From positions 6,644,701 to 6,708,700 of the forward strand of contig OY540816.1 in the NCBI GenBank assembly GCA_961205875.1: a stretch of 64,000 bases of DNA, written 5' to 3'. A program made the translations under genes and the position numbers. How positions within the stretch are numbered: the stretch's first letter is position 1; every line of letters starts with the position of its first letter. Under the pieces are notes generated by a model that worked only from the letters and a program-made list of their open reading frames with translations, ran no database searches and had not been told where the DNA came from. The DNA is from Sialis fuliginosa (taxonomy: Eukaryota > Arthropoda > Insecta > Megaloptera > Sialidae). This document shows, piece after piece, positions 35,080 through 47,162 of the stretch.

Positions 35080-35470
35080 CAGTCGCCTGCAAAACTCGTC
35101 TGGCACCCTAAAGGCTAGAATCGCTTACAACAGATTCCAAATTTAAAGACAAACATCATCGGTTATCTTTTTCTATCAAGTTTAATATATTTAAATACTA
35201 AAATTCGGATTATCAAATATTTATTGCCACAAAATTTACGTATACAATTTTCAACAGATTACATAATAATTTAATTGCACAAATATATATGAGTACCTAT
35301 TATAAACGAAGAGTAGTTCTTTATCTAGCAAATGAATTTCAAAATATCTTTCTGTGTTTGATACATGGAGAAATAATTTAAATATTATAATAATCAAATG
35401 GGAGGAGCCTACTAAATTTGTGATAAACGAAAATGAATACAAACTGCAAGACCATTAATGCAGGCGACTG
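35080..35470. mobile_element. Tc1-like miniature element
   Basis: CAGTCGCCTGCAAAACTCGT followed by CTGGCACCCT is close to typical Tc1-like ends, and TTAATGCAGGCGACTG at the right is the inverse of the first 14 bp. TA precedes the left end; the right flank is altered. The minus-strand frame at 35,251-35,442 shows no DDE transposase motif. It starts only 9 bp after the target duplication of G2. Confidence 0.6.
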
Positions 35471-35991
35471 CAGGTGATTGTACATACATCACACATGAAT
35501 TAATGTATTATTTATTTATTATTATTTATATTTTATTATTTAATTATTACAGGGGTTATTTTTACATAAATTTCAATAATAATATGATTCGTTGGATCAT
35601 TTAATATTTTTATCAATTTTCATTAATCTAAGAATTGATGTTTTTTTTTATTCAAAAATTGATACATTTCAAGTCGAGCTTAATTCAAATCACATTGGCG
35701 ATGAAAAGCTTTAAATAAAATTAATCCCATCTGAATATTCTGCTTATCTCTAATCTTGTCGCTTGTTTTTACAACATTTTAAAGATCTCTACCAATCTGG
35801 TACACTTTATTCTCGTAACATAAACATCTGCGGGCGGTAATGCAATTTAAAATGAATAAATTAAATAAACAGAACTGATTTAATAAAGCGCCTTTTGACA
35901 ACAAAGTCTCGGCAAATGTTCTCACTACGGTTTAAATAAATGATTTTCAAAGAACTGTATCACAAGTTATCTTTTTCACGAGTATTAAGTT
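35471..35991. other. unassigned spacer
   Basis: AT-rich sequence with no gene or recognised repeat. Confidence 0.45.
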
Positions 35992-36821
35992 TTTACTTTC
36001 TTATACCATGTATATGAAATATACATTAGTATAAGTATAGTGAAGCCGATTTTTTCCGAACTCCGGATTTTGACGGAATTATCTATTTTGACCTTCCTTG
36101 AATCCATTCTGACTATTTTCGCCATGATGTCTGTGTTCGTCTGTGTGTCCGTCTGTCTGTCTGTCTGTCTATCTGTAAGCGCTGTAACTCAAATACGACA
36201 AATCGTAGAAGGGTGATATTTTATATTTAAGATTAATTTTTGGCTGGGAAGAAAACGTCCTATTTTTGAAAACGATCTTTCAACCGGATACGGATGTTTA
36301 CCTACGTCGATTTTTTAATTTTTCGAATTACTCTGAAACAGTGCGAAATAGAGAAAAATGGTCAAGTTAAAAAATGTAGGTAATATCTATATCTATAATT
36401 TATGTTCTATTCATTTTTTCGTAAAAACGAATTTAAAAAAAAAATTATTATAATTCAAATGGTTCATAACAGACGAGAAATATCTGCCATGAGTGTCATG
36501 GGACTTTCTTATACGTATTACAGAGATTGAACAGTGTGTGTATTTGCCGTAGGTAACATGGGACTTTCTTATACGTAAACATTTTTTTCTTATTTCAAAA
36601 ATAATTCAAAAATCCAAAAATTTACAAGAGTAAACATCCGTTTTCAGTTATTACGTTAAAAAAAATAACTTGTTATATAAATATAAAATTATTCATTTTG
36701 TTCTTTCTTGTTAGTTTGTTAGAAATGTTTTAATAAACAAAGAATCACGTATACAATTCACTGTTAGGTTAGGTTAGGTTAGGTATAAGAAAGTCCCGTG
36801 GTTCCCAAGGCAGATATTTTT
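35992..36821 (+). mobile_element. Helentron-like element, family B copy 2
   Basis: In forward orientation it starts ACTTTCTTATACCATGTATA, has the GTCTGTCTGTCTGTC microsatellite at 36,147-36,175, and ends GTATAAGAAAGTCCCGTGGT followed by TCCCAAGGCAGATATTTTT. Just before the 3' motif is GTTAGGTTAGGTTAGG (36,762-36,783). The terminal GGCAGATATTTTT resembles the GGCAGATG terminus of family C. Confidence 0.7.
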
Positions 36822-36880
36822 GTATATTATACTACATAGTATTTTATGTAAATTGAGATAGTTTTGTACTTATAATGTTA

Positions 36881-37080
36881 CTAGCTGAGCCCGCGGCTTC
36901 GCTCGCGTGGACTACGGAATTTCTATAATTTATAGCTTTTATATGGTTGCAATCGATTATATAAGTTTTTCGGAACTTTTGTGAGATTCGCAGTAAAGGA
37001 GATAATCATTATTTTCAAAATTGCGCGCCAAAAAGGTATCGTTCACAGTTCCGAAAACTCAGTGTTAGACTGACGACGAT
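36881..37080 (-). mobile_element. Helitron 3' end, minus strand
   Basis: CTAGCTGAGCCCGCGGCTTC followed by GCTCGCGTGGACTACGGAAT is the reverse of the end at 17,476-17,515, with nearly the same hairpin and CTAG. The 5' limit is unclear; I set it where similarity to known modules fades. Confidence 0.55.
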
Positions 37081-37140
37081 AAAATCTTCTAAAAATATCG
37101 CTGCCTACCCATTAAATGACGCTTTGACTGTACTAATTAC

Positions 37141-39915
37141 TAGAGATTGGAAAAATAGTTTTTCAACTATTGCGAAAAATGCAACTATTGTAATTTTTAT
37201 TACATATCTCCATCGATTTCAGAAAATTGTAGTCCAGTGAATGAAGCAATTTGATGGGAAATTTTCCGGAACAGCAATTTTATGGTTGATTCTTATAGAT
37301 TTTGAGCCGCTGAACACAAAAAAAATAACGCGCCCGCTGGAGGTGTGGGGCTTTACCCTTAAAAATGGGGTAAAAGGGTGAACATCGAGTTTTTTTCCCG
37401 TTTTTTCGATTTATTTCAAAAACTAAATCGACGATGGGGTTATATTACTATTGATATTTGTAGCTGATACTCAAATGAATCAATTGAGACCAGTTAGATG
37501 AAATTTAATCAAAAAACACCCCTTCCAGAGGGTGAAAAAGCCGTAAAATTGTTAATTTTCGGTCCTTATTAGTAAAAATTGAATAACTCTGGGGCACATA
37601 ATCGCACAGACACGTATATTGGCTTAAATTCTTCCTAAAGCTCCAAGAAACTGAGATCAACCATAATATAGCCAAATATGAATAGATTTACCAATGATAT
37701 TAGCCAATATTTAAGGGTGAGTTACAAAAATTTTTTTAAAATTTTTGTTGCACTAAAAACCAAGTAAAAAAATCAGGAATCAATATTTTTTTACCAAATT
37801 GCACTTGTAGCTTCTATTTATATCTACGATCAAGGCTACATAAGAAAAAAAGTTTTTCATGCGCATAAATGCATTTAAAATGCATTTAAAAGGTGGGCCT
37901 CACCGGTATTATCAAATTAGCTGTATCTTAGCTCCTAGTTACCCGATTTCAATTTTCTTTTGTTTATTATAAAGTTCTTATTAAGAAGATTTTTTTGGAT
38001 ACTATTTATTGTTCTCTAAACATCAAGGGCTCCCTACAATTTTCGAAAATCTAAAAATTTCACTTTTTTCGAATTTTATTGTCGAATAAATTATTTTCGA
38101 AAATTGTAGGGAACTCTCAACACTTAGAGAAAAATAAATGGTATCAAAAAAAATCTTATCAATAAGAACTTTACAATAAACAAAAGAAAATTGAAATCGG
38201 ATAACTACGACCTGAGATACAGCCAATTTGATAACACCGCTAGGGGCCATCTTTGATAGCCACCATTTTGTGTCCTGTACGGATTTTCATGTAGGTCTCT
38301 ATCTAAAAATCTCCCTTTTGACTTTATCTATGACCACTGAATGTGGCATATTCCAATCAAAAAGTTCATCGCTTTTTTATGTACCAGTCGTATACTTTAG
38401 CTATTTATTACGTTTTCTTACATTTTATTACGAAAAATGCATTTTGTGAATTTTTATATGAGTTGATAAGGGTGAATATACAAGTGTTAGGTTGTTATGA
38501 ATCAATATACGTACATGAAATAAATTTTTAGAGTTTATTTCTAGAAAATACCTTTTTTAATTTTTTTACCACAAAATGCGGTTTGATGCATTTTGATATG
38601 CGTTTTAAATGCATTTTTGTGCATGAAAAACTTTTTTTCTTATGTAGCCTTGATCGTAGATATAAATAGAAGCTACAAGTGCAATTTGGTAAAAAAATAT
38701 TGATTCCTGATTTTTTTACTTGGTTTTTAGTGCAACAAAAATTTAAAAAAATTTTTTGTAACTCACCCTTAAATATTGGCTAATATCATTGGTAAATCTA
38801 TTCATATTTGGCTATATTATGGTTGATCTCAGTTTCTTGGAGCTTTAGGAAGAATTTAAGCCAATATACGTGTCTGTGCGATTATGTGCCCCAGAGTTAT
38901 TCAATTTTTACTAATTAGGACCGAAAATTAACAATTTTACGGCTTTTTCACCCTCTGGAAGGGGTGTTTTTTGATTAAATTTCATCTAACTGGTCTCAAT
39001 TGATTCATTTGAGTATCAGCTACAAATATCAATAGTAATATAACCCCATCGTCGATTTAGTTTTTGAAATAAATCGAAAAAACGGGAAAAAAACTCGATG
39101 TTCACCCTTTTACCCCATTTTTAAGGGTGAAGCCCCACACCTCCAGCGGGCGCGTTATTTTTTTTGTGTTCAGCGGCTCAAAATTTATAAGAATCAACCA
39201 TAAAATTGCTGTTCCGGAAAATTTCCCATTTTGACCGTTTTTTCTGCTTCATTGGCTGGACTATTGGTTTGATTGAACCCAATTTGAAATCAACTATTTG
39301 CAACTATTTTACCTTTCCAACTATTTTTAAACTATTTGCCTTTTTTTTATCCAACGTTAAAAATTTTGTATTGTTAAAAAGTCATAAAGACAAAGTTTGA
39401 AATAATTCTAATTATTAATATTGATTTTTTTCAAAAAAAAATAATAAAATATTATACATGGTTATAGATAATAAACATAATATATATTTCTTGTGATTTC
39501 CTAATAAGTTTGAGTTTTATTCATATTATATATGAATTGTATACAATTCTTTGTAGATTTTTTTAGTTTTATATATTTATAGAAATACATTTTGTATATT
39601 ACACAGATATTTTTTAATAGATATTTATGTTGTGTTTTTACATATTTGTTTATTTTTTTTTAGCTTCTAAAATCTATCTAGAATCGATCATTACATGTTT
39701 TTATCGAAAATTTCGGATTTGACACTTTTTACTAATACGTTGATTTCACTAATTTATTGATTAAATCGAAAAAAAAATTATTATTGTAAAAAAATTTGTA
39801 ACTATTTCACAACTATTTTGATTAAAAAAAACTATTTGCCAACTATTTTACAGAAAAAATATCAACTATATAGTAACTATTTCATTTAAAATAACAACTA
39901 TTTTTCCAATCTCTA
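37141..39915 (+). mobile_element. hAT element, family E copy 2, split by a palindrome
   Basis: TAGAGATTGGAAAAATAGTT at the left and AACTATTTTTCCAATCTCTA at the right are exact TIRs (with the same reiterated AACTATTT motif). An exact 8-bp duplication, CTAATTAC, lies at 37,133-37,140 and 39,916-39,923. Without the nested palindrome the element would be about 740 bp, larger than E1 (273 bp). No transposase motif is visible. Confidence 0.9.
37230..39263. mobile_element. 2-kb palindromic foldback with TAGTCCAG ends
   Basis: TAGTCCAGTGAATGAAGC at the left pairs with GCTTCATTGGCTGGACTA at the right. The arms run about 670 bp each (for example AACGCGCCCGCTGGAGGTGT near 37,327 and its inverse near 39,140) with very few differences, around a loop at about 37,905-38,580 that contains further, weaker inverted repeats. 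TTG flanks both sides (37,227-37,229 and 39,264-39,266), and comparison with E1 shows one copy there before insertion, so the TSD is 3 bp. Frames at 38,023-38,531 and 39,206-39,400 are not recognisable proteins. Its transposase class is unknown. Confidence 0.85.
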
Positions 39916-39923
39916 CTAATTAC

Positions 39924-40560
39924 CATAGAATAAATTAATAACGACTGTAAAAATGTCTTGTTGTAGCCAAATATTAATAATTTCTGTGCACTTTATAACG
40001 TTATATTATAATACAATATAAGAAATTATGAGTAATATAAATTGCAGATTTACAAGCAACTAATGCTAAATATAGCGTGACCTCAGGTAGTAGAGTGTGC
40101 TGTGATTACGTGCTGTTAACACCTGTCCACTGTGAAGCAGTTTGCGCCCGCCTAGTCCGTCAATCTAAGCGCGTTTGTCTACCGAATACAAAAATAAAAC
40201 CAATGGATCCAAGTTTAAACGCACATGTACATACATATTTACTTATAAGTGTGTCGGGGAATGTCGGATAATTTAGTAGACAATATTTTAAATTTTGACG
40301 GTGGTATTTCGATACTTTTAGAGTAAGCTGAGGAAATGCTGATTGAAATTACAATAGCCAAAATAACACGTATCAAACATGGGAAACTATAATTTATTTT
40401 TCTTCAGAATCTGTCAATAGGTTTTAGCCATGATACAATTAATAAATATACTGATGAAAGGAACAAATTCGTTTAAAATTCAGGTAACTATTTTGTTCAA
40501 AAACGCTCGGATACGTCGATTAGTATTTTTAGTTGCGGATTTTTTGACATAAGAAAATTG
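39924..40560. other. unassigned spacer
   Basis: A less AT-rich stretch at about 40,060-40,260 contains a 64-codon frame (40,077-40,271) with no recognised domain. I cannot tell whether it is unique host sequence. Confidence 0.4.
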
Positions 40561-40826
40561 TATACAGGGTGTCTCAAGAAGAACATGTACGTACAGTCAT
40601 CATTGATTTTTTAAAATGGAATATCCTATATATTATATCCTATATATTATACCATTTTTGAATTGTACGGTGTATTCTGAATACTTTTTGTATAACATAT
40701 CATATCTCTATAATCAGCGGTTTTGGAATAATGACGTTTGAAAATTGACATTTTGAAATACACACAAGTCAAATAAAATGTTTAAATTGAACAAATACAC
40801 CTTGAATTTTTTTTAAAAGCCAACAA

Positions 40827-40920
40827 AAACAACCTGGTATTGCAAAAAAAGGAAAAAAAGAAAAAAGAAAAAAAAACAGAAAAAAAAGTTCAATGTTTTT
40901 TTTGCAATACCAGGTTGTTT
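40827..40920. repeat. 94-bp hairpin with ACAACCTGGTATTGC arms
   Basis: AACAACCTGGTATTGCAAAA and its inverse flank an A-rich loop of roughly 50 bp. A single CAGGGTGTCTCAAGAAG end occurs upstream at 40,564 without a partner. This may be a minimal foldback MITE. Confidence 0.6.
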
Positions 40921-41611
40921 GTCAAGTAGCATTACTGTATTCGCTGTAGGTGTCAAATAATGTCACAATATAGAGACCCAAATTAATATAGGCGTCCATG
41001 ATAATAATCTAATTATTTGGTGTTTATAAAACCGTGATATAACATGTTTTTTTTTTTTTTTTTTTTTGCCGATTTAAATATAATATATTAAATATACATT
41101 TCCTAAAAACGTAAAATTACATACAAAGCAATTAATTTAAATTTAATTTGGTTAGCTACAAGAACGACAAAAAATATTGTGTTATATATCCATATAAACG
41201 TATTAACCACATATAAACATAAAACAATTAATTATATTGTGACGTCATGTTTAAAACAGTGTCAAAATGAATCACGGGATTGTCATATATTTATTAATTG
41301 TATCATAATCATGGGTTTTAGCAGTTTAGTTTTAAAATTATTTTTTTTGTTTTGGTCTAGGACATATTTCTTTATAATTCCGGATATAGCATTAATTAGA
41401 TCATCAACAAAAATGAAATATTTGAAAATTCAAAATGAAATAATTTTTTATTGTGTATTCCAAGTTGATAATTTAACATGGGACAACTAGAAATATTGTA
41501 GTAGCCTTTGGTAAAATTTAACGATGTGTCATTGGTGCATTTTGAAAAACCGCCACAAAATTTAATAAAATACTGATTAGTATTTTTTTTTCAATTTTAT
41601 ATCCGGCTTCT
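40921..41611. other. unassigned spacer with a poly-T run
   Basis: A run of about 20 T lies at 41,048-41,067. It could be the reverse poly(A) of a retroposed sequence, but no TSD or body was identified. The 103-codon plus frame 41,179-41,490 has no recognisable domain. Confidence 0.4.
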
Positions 41612-41612
41612 T

Positions 41613-42103
41613 TCACATGAACTCATGTTACTAATAAAACAAGTAACTCTTTATTTAATCAATTTAATTACCAAAGTCCGCAAATATAGTTATGTTTTTT
41701 AAATTATAGCCCTTTATTTTGTTTATGTTTTTTTTACATTAATGGTTAAAGTAAAACCTGTAATGAGCACGCAGTGATTGACACTTGTTAATGATTACAA
41801 AATGAGAAGTACTACGACACAAAAAATATTAAAAAAAAGAATATCAAATTTGAAACAATGTAAAGCAGTTGCTATGATTAGATAATAATTAATAAATAAA
41901 TTATACTTATAATTATAATATGTCCACCATTTTGACACCTATTGACCGATTGTCATCAAATCACGCTGTAAGACAGTTAAATGTATATAGATTAATATTC
42001 AGAAATAGTAGTAATCAAATATCAACAAATATTTCTAATTCAGTACATTAAATTAAAAAATATCCATTACTGGGTCCATATCTAAGATTGGTGCCAGTAC
42101 CTT
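41613..42103 (+). mobile_element. family A copy 5, 5'-truncated
   Basis: It begins at ATGAACTCATGTTACTAATA and runs through CATTTTGACACCTATTGACC to TTGGTGCCAGTACCT at the right TIR, followed by TA. The first 90 bp are missing. The uninterrupted sequence here (AATTAAAAAATATCCATTAC) shows what A1 looked like before B1 landed. Confidence 0.75.
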
Positions 42104-44035
42104 ATATCTAATCACCGAAAAATGTTGTAATACACAATGTTTACTCTTAAGAGTCGAAAATTTAACTATTAATTATGAATATTTCAATTAATAAAGATCC
42201 AATATAAAACATTATTATTGTATATATAATAATCAATAAGACCAACTTAACAGTTAATTATTTTAACAACTACCTAACTATCTACCTACAAATATCAAAA
42301 ATTCCATTTACATTCAAATAGGCTAGGGTTTCTCTCTACCGTAGTAAAACAGACGAAGGTATTTTAGGTGGCAGCCTAAGTTTGGTGAAATGTTATATTA
42401 TAAATTTGACTTTAGGGTACTGCAGATTATCGTGGTATTGACAAGATCAATTAACTTCTAAACATGGTATCTGATCATTTGTAGCCCGTCACAAGTGGAG
42501 AGTACAAGATCAAATTTCATATTGTCTGAATTCTATAACACAGGTATACGGAGATAAGGAAATATATTTCACTATCGTTAATTTGACGATATATTTTACA
42601 TAGACATAAACTGATGTAACCAACATACATCGTATTATAGTTGTTATTGAAAATTATCTATTGTATCCTATTATTAAATTAGATAGATAACATGAATTCA
42701 AATTTTGATACTTGATTATAATCTTCTTGTGTTCTAATATAAAATCTATTTTATAACTTTAGTACATTATTTGACCCCTCTTTTTATTAATTAACATTTT
42801 TGTATATTAAATATTATCATATTAATAGGTACTATTGTACACAAAGACGTCGTAATAATATTATATACTTATCCAAACAATTAAAGGAAAAACGGTTCGA
42901 TGGATCAATTTCAAAATTTACAGGACTGTTGGGGATACATTAAGCTGTAAAAATACCTGGCAACATTAGTCTTCCCATCAATATTTGTAAAGTAGCGATA
43001 GATTTACTAAAAGACCATAAAAGGTCATTTTTGTACTTTTTCAAACTAATAGTGAGGGTAAAAAAAATTTTTTTTCTAATAAAGTCATGAAAGGGTCTTG
43101 TAGAAAATTTATTCAAGTTTTTAAAACTGCCCTTAAATTTACTGTTTAATCATTAGTTGCTGATATATTGATGATCGAAGACAAAAGAATCATTTTTCAT
43201 TTAAAGTCAGATGTCTCGGCAAAAACAAATTGAGAGAGACCAAAAAAAAACAAATTAAAGCTGAATAAACAAGTTAACTGACCAATGCATTGGTTTAACT
43301 GAAAAAAAATTTCCCGAGCCCGCGGACCCATAAAATTAAAAAAAAAAAATTTAAAAATTTTTGTGTCCTACTTTTTCTTATGATTACGCGATAACAGTAA
43401 CTCAAAAAAAAATTATGCTAAAAAATCTCAAAACTAGAAACTTGCTTTTTTATTTATTTCGATAGGACCATTTTTCACAAAGATACAGCTCTTCAAAAAA
43501 CACCTAAAAAAATGTTTAATTTCTTGTTCCTATAATTGTTTGGATGAGTGTATTTATTGACTCAAAAATATCCTTAATTACATTACAATTATTATGCAAT
43601 GAGTACTTTGTATGCCTACATATTGAATAATTAGTTCTAATAAAAATATAAAGGCAAGATATACGTTTTAATGAATGAACGTATTTTTTATAACTACATG
43701 CAAATACCATGTGCGCTATCTACATTTATTATGCAAGCAGTTACATAACAACTGTATATGGGTATAATCTAGCAAGTTAATTTAAATGTACATAGAGCCA
43801 TAAGCGCCTAAGAAAACAGGCAGTTGGGTAGCTATTTACTTGGAAATAATTTGTATACTTATATTCTGAAAAATATAAAACTTTTTAAGAAAAAAAGAAC
43901 TAATAAATAATAAAATAACTCCGAAAAAAAAACTAAAAACACTAAAAAGTATAAAATAATTTTTAACAGTTCTTGAAGTCAGCGCCAAGAAATAAAAAAA
44001 TAAAATAAACTTCAAAAACTGTTTAATTTAATTAT
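42104..44035. other. long unassigned AT-rich stretch
   Basis: This is the longest stretch without a recognised repeat or gene. The minus frame 43,516-43,710 has no domain. It could be unique host DNA (intronic or intergenic) or single-copy decayed repeats. Confidence 0.45.
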
Positions 44036-44039
44036 TATA

Positions 44040-44526
44040 CAGGATGATTTACAACTAGTGTAAAAAAATTTACCAGTAGATAGAGGATGTCATTTTAAGC
44101 AAAAAACCTATGTCCGGAAATTCTTCGTGAAGGAGCTACAGTCTTTTATCCAAAATTAGTGTTTATTTAATATCTAGAAACCCATTGTGCTACAGTTATG
44201 AAATTTGATAAGTACAAGAATTGATATTAATAAGTGTTATCGAATTCCAGTATCAAATAATAATAATTTCGAGCAGGGGTGTATGGGGCCAGTGGACCCG
44301 CCGATTTTTATCAAGTATTTTTTTGTTCTTGATTATTTTCCTGAGTTGGGTTCTTGTAGAAGATTATATGATACAAAATACACAAAAATATACTTTATTT
44401 ATTTGTCATAAGATCAACCGTTTTAGTGTATTTGAATAGCTTTTTCAAAAATATTGAACAAAAATATTTTTTTGTTTTTCGATGCTGTATATACCATTCG
44501 AAATATTATATATTTTTGACCCCCTG
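44040..44526. mobile_element. family F-related element copy 4
   Basis: The left end CAGGATGATTTACAACTAGT and the right end TTTTGACCCCCTG are flanked by exact TATA (44,036-44,039 and 44,527-44,530). The first 180 bp (TGTCCGGAAATTCTTCGTGA, GAGCTACAG, AACCCATTGTG) are a diverged version of family F; the rest is different. The overlapping frames at 44,205-44,439 are not genes. Confidence 0.65.
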
Positions 44527-44530
44527 TATA

Positions 44531-45250
44531 AACAATACATACATACATACAGACTACAGATTGGTAACATAAACGAAATCAATGTAAGTGAAGTTGCGAG
44601 AAAAACTGCTTTTAGTTTTTAGTTATATTGTATATAGTAAAATAAATACAATTGTCAAAGTAAAGTTAAAATCAACAAACTTGCCTTCTTCGCACAAAAT
44701 GCTTTAAAAAGGTGCTTTATTATTGGAGTTATCCAGAAACCAAAACAATAGAATTTACGATACAGACATCGAGAAAATTGATGTTTTTATGAGTGGACTT
44801 ATTCGAGATAGAGAAATGCTTTTATTCCACCAGCGAACGAATATTTTTTTCTACACTTGCCTCCAATTCAATTCAAAAACATTACAATTGCTTATCCTCT
44901 TCATAAAGTCTAGTGGACGCCTATGTATATAGCGTGGTGCACCTCAGAACAAATATCTAGTTTTGTTAATTCTAAACGAAGCAATGCAATCAAGTCGGTT
45001 AGCAAACTTTAGGTTACAGTACAACTATAATCTTACACTGCAAGTCGAAAATCTTGTATGAACTTTAGCAGCGCTAATTACTCTAGTTGTTGACGCACCA
45101 TAAAATAATTATTATTATTGCTTTAACTTTACAGTTGTCGTGTATACTACAAATAGAATACATAATCCAGGTATTTTATGTAATTACTTACTATTACAAT
45201 CTAGTTACATTTGTTAATTTTGTTTTTAAATACCTATATATAACAAGATA
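44531..45250. other. unassigned spacer with CATA repeats
   Basis: A short (CATA)n run lies at 44,533-44,550. Frames at 44,723-44,932 and 45,087-45,287 show no domain; the second runs into family C. Confidence 0.4.
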
Positions 45251-45251
45251 T

Positions 45252-46625
45252 ATCTGCCAAGTAAATGCACAGTGTTCCTCGTGTTAAATTCACCAAAGGT
45301 AGTTAATTTAAGGTAGTTCTCGTGCAAACGTCATTTCGATGGAATTTAAAAAAAAAATCAGGGCATAAAAAGAATAATGATATCTATCCAAACGTGAATT
45401 TTTAAAAAGATTGACCGTTTTAAACTCGAGATAATTGACATCAAAGTTGCCACTTTTGTACGTATCCACTATATCAAGTTCGTATTATGTCCATTCTCAT
45501 GACTAAAAACTTCGACAGATTTTGATAAAAAAACTATCAAATAGTCAAGGTTTATTATTCTGATATATATATGATAAAAAATTCCAAATGATTGACCTTG
45601 TATTTCAAAAACAAAATGATTGACCGTATCGTATTTGAAATTTAATTATATTTCAAAAACAAAACGGTCAAACATTTTATAGTTTTTATCACATATCAGA
45701 ATAATAACCCTTTAATGTTTGGTAGTTTTTTATCAAAATCTGTCGAAGTGTTTAGTCATAAAGTAAAGAAAATATATTCATAGTATGATTGTGTTTATAA
45801 TAATCTGTATAGACGGCTTTGGGTATAGACTTGATCAAAAATTCTCTGTAGCAACGCAGATATTTTCGATATTTTACTATGGTATTATGAGCGTAACTTT
45901 TTGATAGTACTGTAGCACGAGAACTACGTTAAATAAAAACCGATAGTGTTTAGATAAAATGCCTCCAATTGGTTAACCATTTAATTTTTATACAAATTTA
46001 CTAAAAAATATTAGTTCAAAATTTTTCTTAAAACGCACCTGATTTTGTTTTCGAATATTTTTAATATCTAAATTCAATCTAAATCTAAATTTAAGCAAAC
46101 GTCAAAATGACATTTAAAACACCAAAATGACATTTAAAACGTTAACATGACATTTAACATGTCATAGAAAATATCAATTTAAAAAAACAATGACGAATTT
46201 TTAAAGCAAAATGAAATACATAATTTTAATATATTTTTTACAACAAACGTTGTAGATCTATATTATAGAAAATTTAATGCTCTACAAAAAAGATTCTAAA
46301 AAATTTTCACGTAAAATGTGTCGTTCTTGAGATATCTTGAAAAAAATAAATATTTTGGGATGTCACCCCTCCCCCTTGTACACGATTTTGATGATTTTGA
46401 AATGGGACCGTCCTCAAAACAGACCCAACCATCCAACTAAGTTTCATTAATATCGGTTCAGTGGTTCATGAGTTAGGATAGACAGACAGACACGGAACGA
46501 AAAGTGTTTATCTTGATCTGAAACGGATAGATCAATTTAAAATTTTGAATTCGGAGAATATTTTTTTTGTCTCAAACTGAAACGATCACAAAACTTTTCG
46601 TATCTTCGATATTGCGAGGAAGCAA
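45252..46625 (-). mobile_element. Helentron-like element, family C copy 4, split
   Basis: This reversed copy starts ATCTGCCAAGTAAATGCACA and ends ATTGCGAGGAAGCAA. It is interrupted at 45,312-45,928 by a TTAA-flanked element. The inner 20-bp TGACATTTAAAAC-type array (about 46,090-46,160) has three to four units. The microsatellite has shrunk to GACAGACAGACAC near 46,482. Confidence 0.75.
45312..45928. mobile_element. piggyBac-like non-autonomous element
   Basis: GGTAGTTCTCGTGC at the left and GCACGAGAACTACG at the right are inverted ends. They are flanked by exact TTAA (45,308-45,311 and 45,929-45,932), and family C without the insert has a single TTTAAATA at this point. TTAA duplication is diagnostic of piggyBac-type transposition. 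Internal sequences around 45,540-45,720 (ATTATTCTGATAT, AAACAAAACGGTCAA) are also inverted, making a larger foldback. No transposase. Confidence 0.8.
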
Positions 46626-46629
46626 AACA

Positions 46630-47162
46630 ATTTTGAAGGTTCAGGTTCGGGTTCAAGTTTGTAATTGAAAGAAAATTATTTTGTTAAAAAAAAATAATTA
46701 ACAAATAAAATATTTTCTGAAGAAGAAAAAATCATTAATAGCCATTAAAATATTGCTAGAAAAAAGGACTAAAAATAAAATTACATTTTAAAGATTGAAA
46801 TTTCTATTTTTCAGATTTTTTTGCAAATTGAAATGTAATCCAGTTATAGAATTAAAAAAAGCAAGTGAAAAAGATGTAAATTTCAGTAGTTGACTTGATA
46901 AATCACATCATACCATAAAATTCAAACAGATTTCCAGTATTAGTACATTTTATAATCTCTTTTAAAAATTATCGGAGGAAAATATTAAAATATTAAAAAT
47001 AATTTATTGAACCTTTTAAAATTATATGGTTACCGGTTATCCATGAAAAGGTTCAGGTTCGTTGACTTTGGGATACAGCGGTTCGGTTCGGGTTCAGGTT
47101 AATGAAAAATACGGGTTTTTTCGGGTTTACGTTTCAGTTTCGGATTCAGGTTCAAATCCCTT
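46630..47162 (+). mobile_element. hAT family G copy 3, 5'-truncated
   Basis: GAAGGTTCAGGTTCGGGTTC, then the body matching 34,515-35,063, closing with GGTTCAAATCCCTTG. The first 110 bp and the left TIR are missing, and family C copy 4 ends directly at the cut. Confidence 0.7.

Noticed and set aside
40564-40600. CAGGGTGTCTC end suggesting another foldback
   Set aside because: No inverted partner was found within the following kilobases.
41179-41490. 103-codon frame as a host gene
   Set aside because: Low-complexity, AT-driven composition with no domain, splice context or upstream signal that I can support.
44205-44439. Two overlapping plus-strand frames
   Set aside because: They lie in a TATA-flanked repeat element and show no conserved motif.
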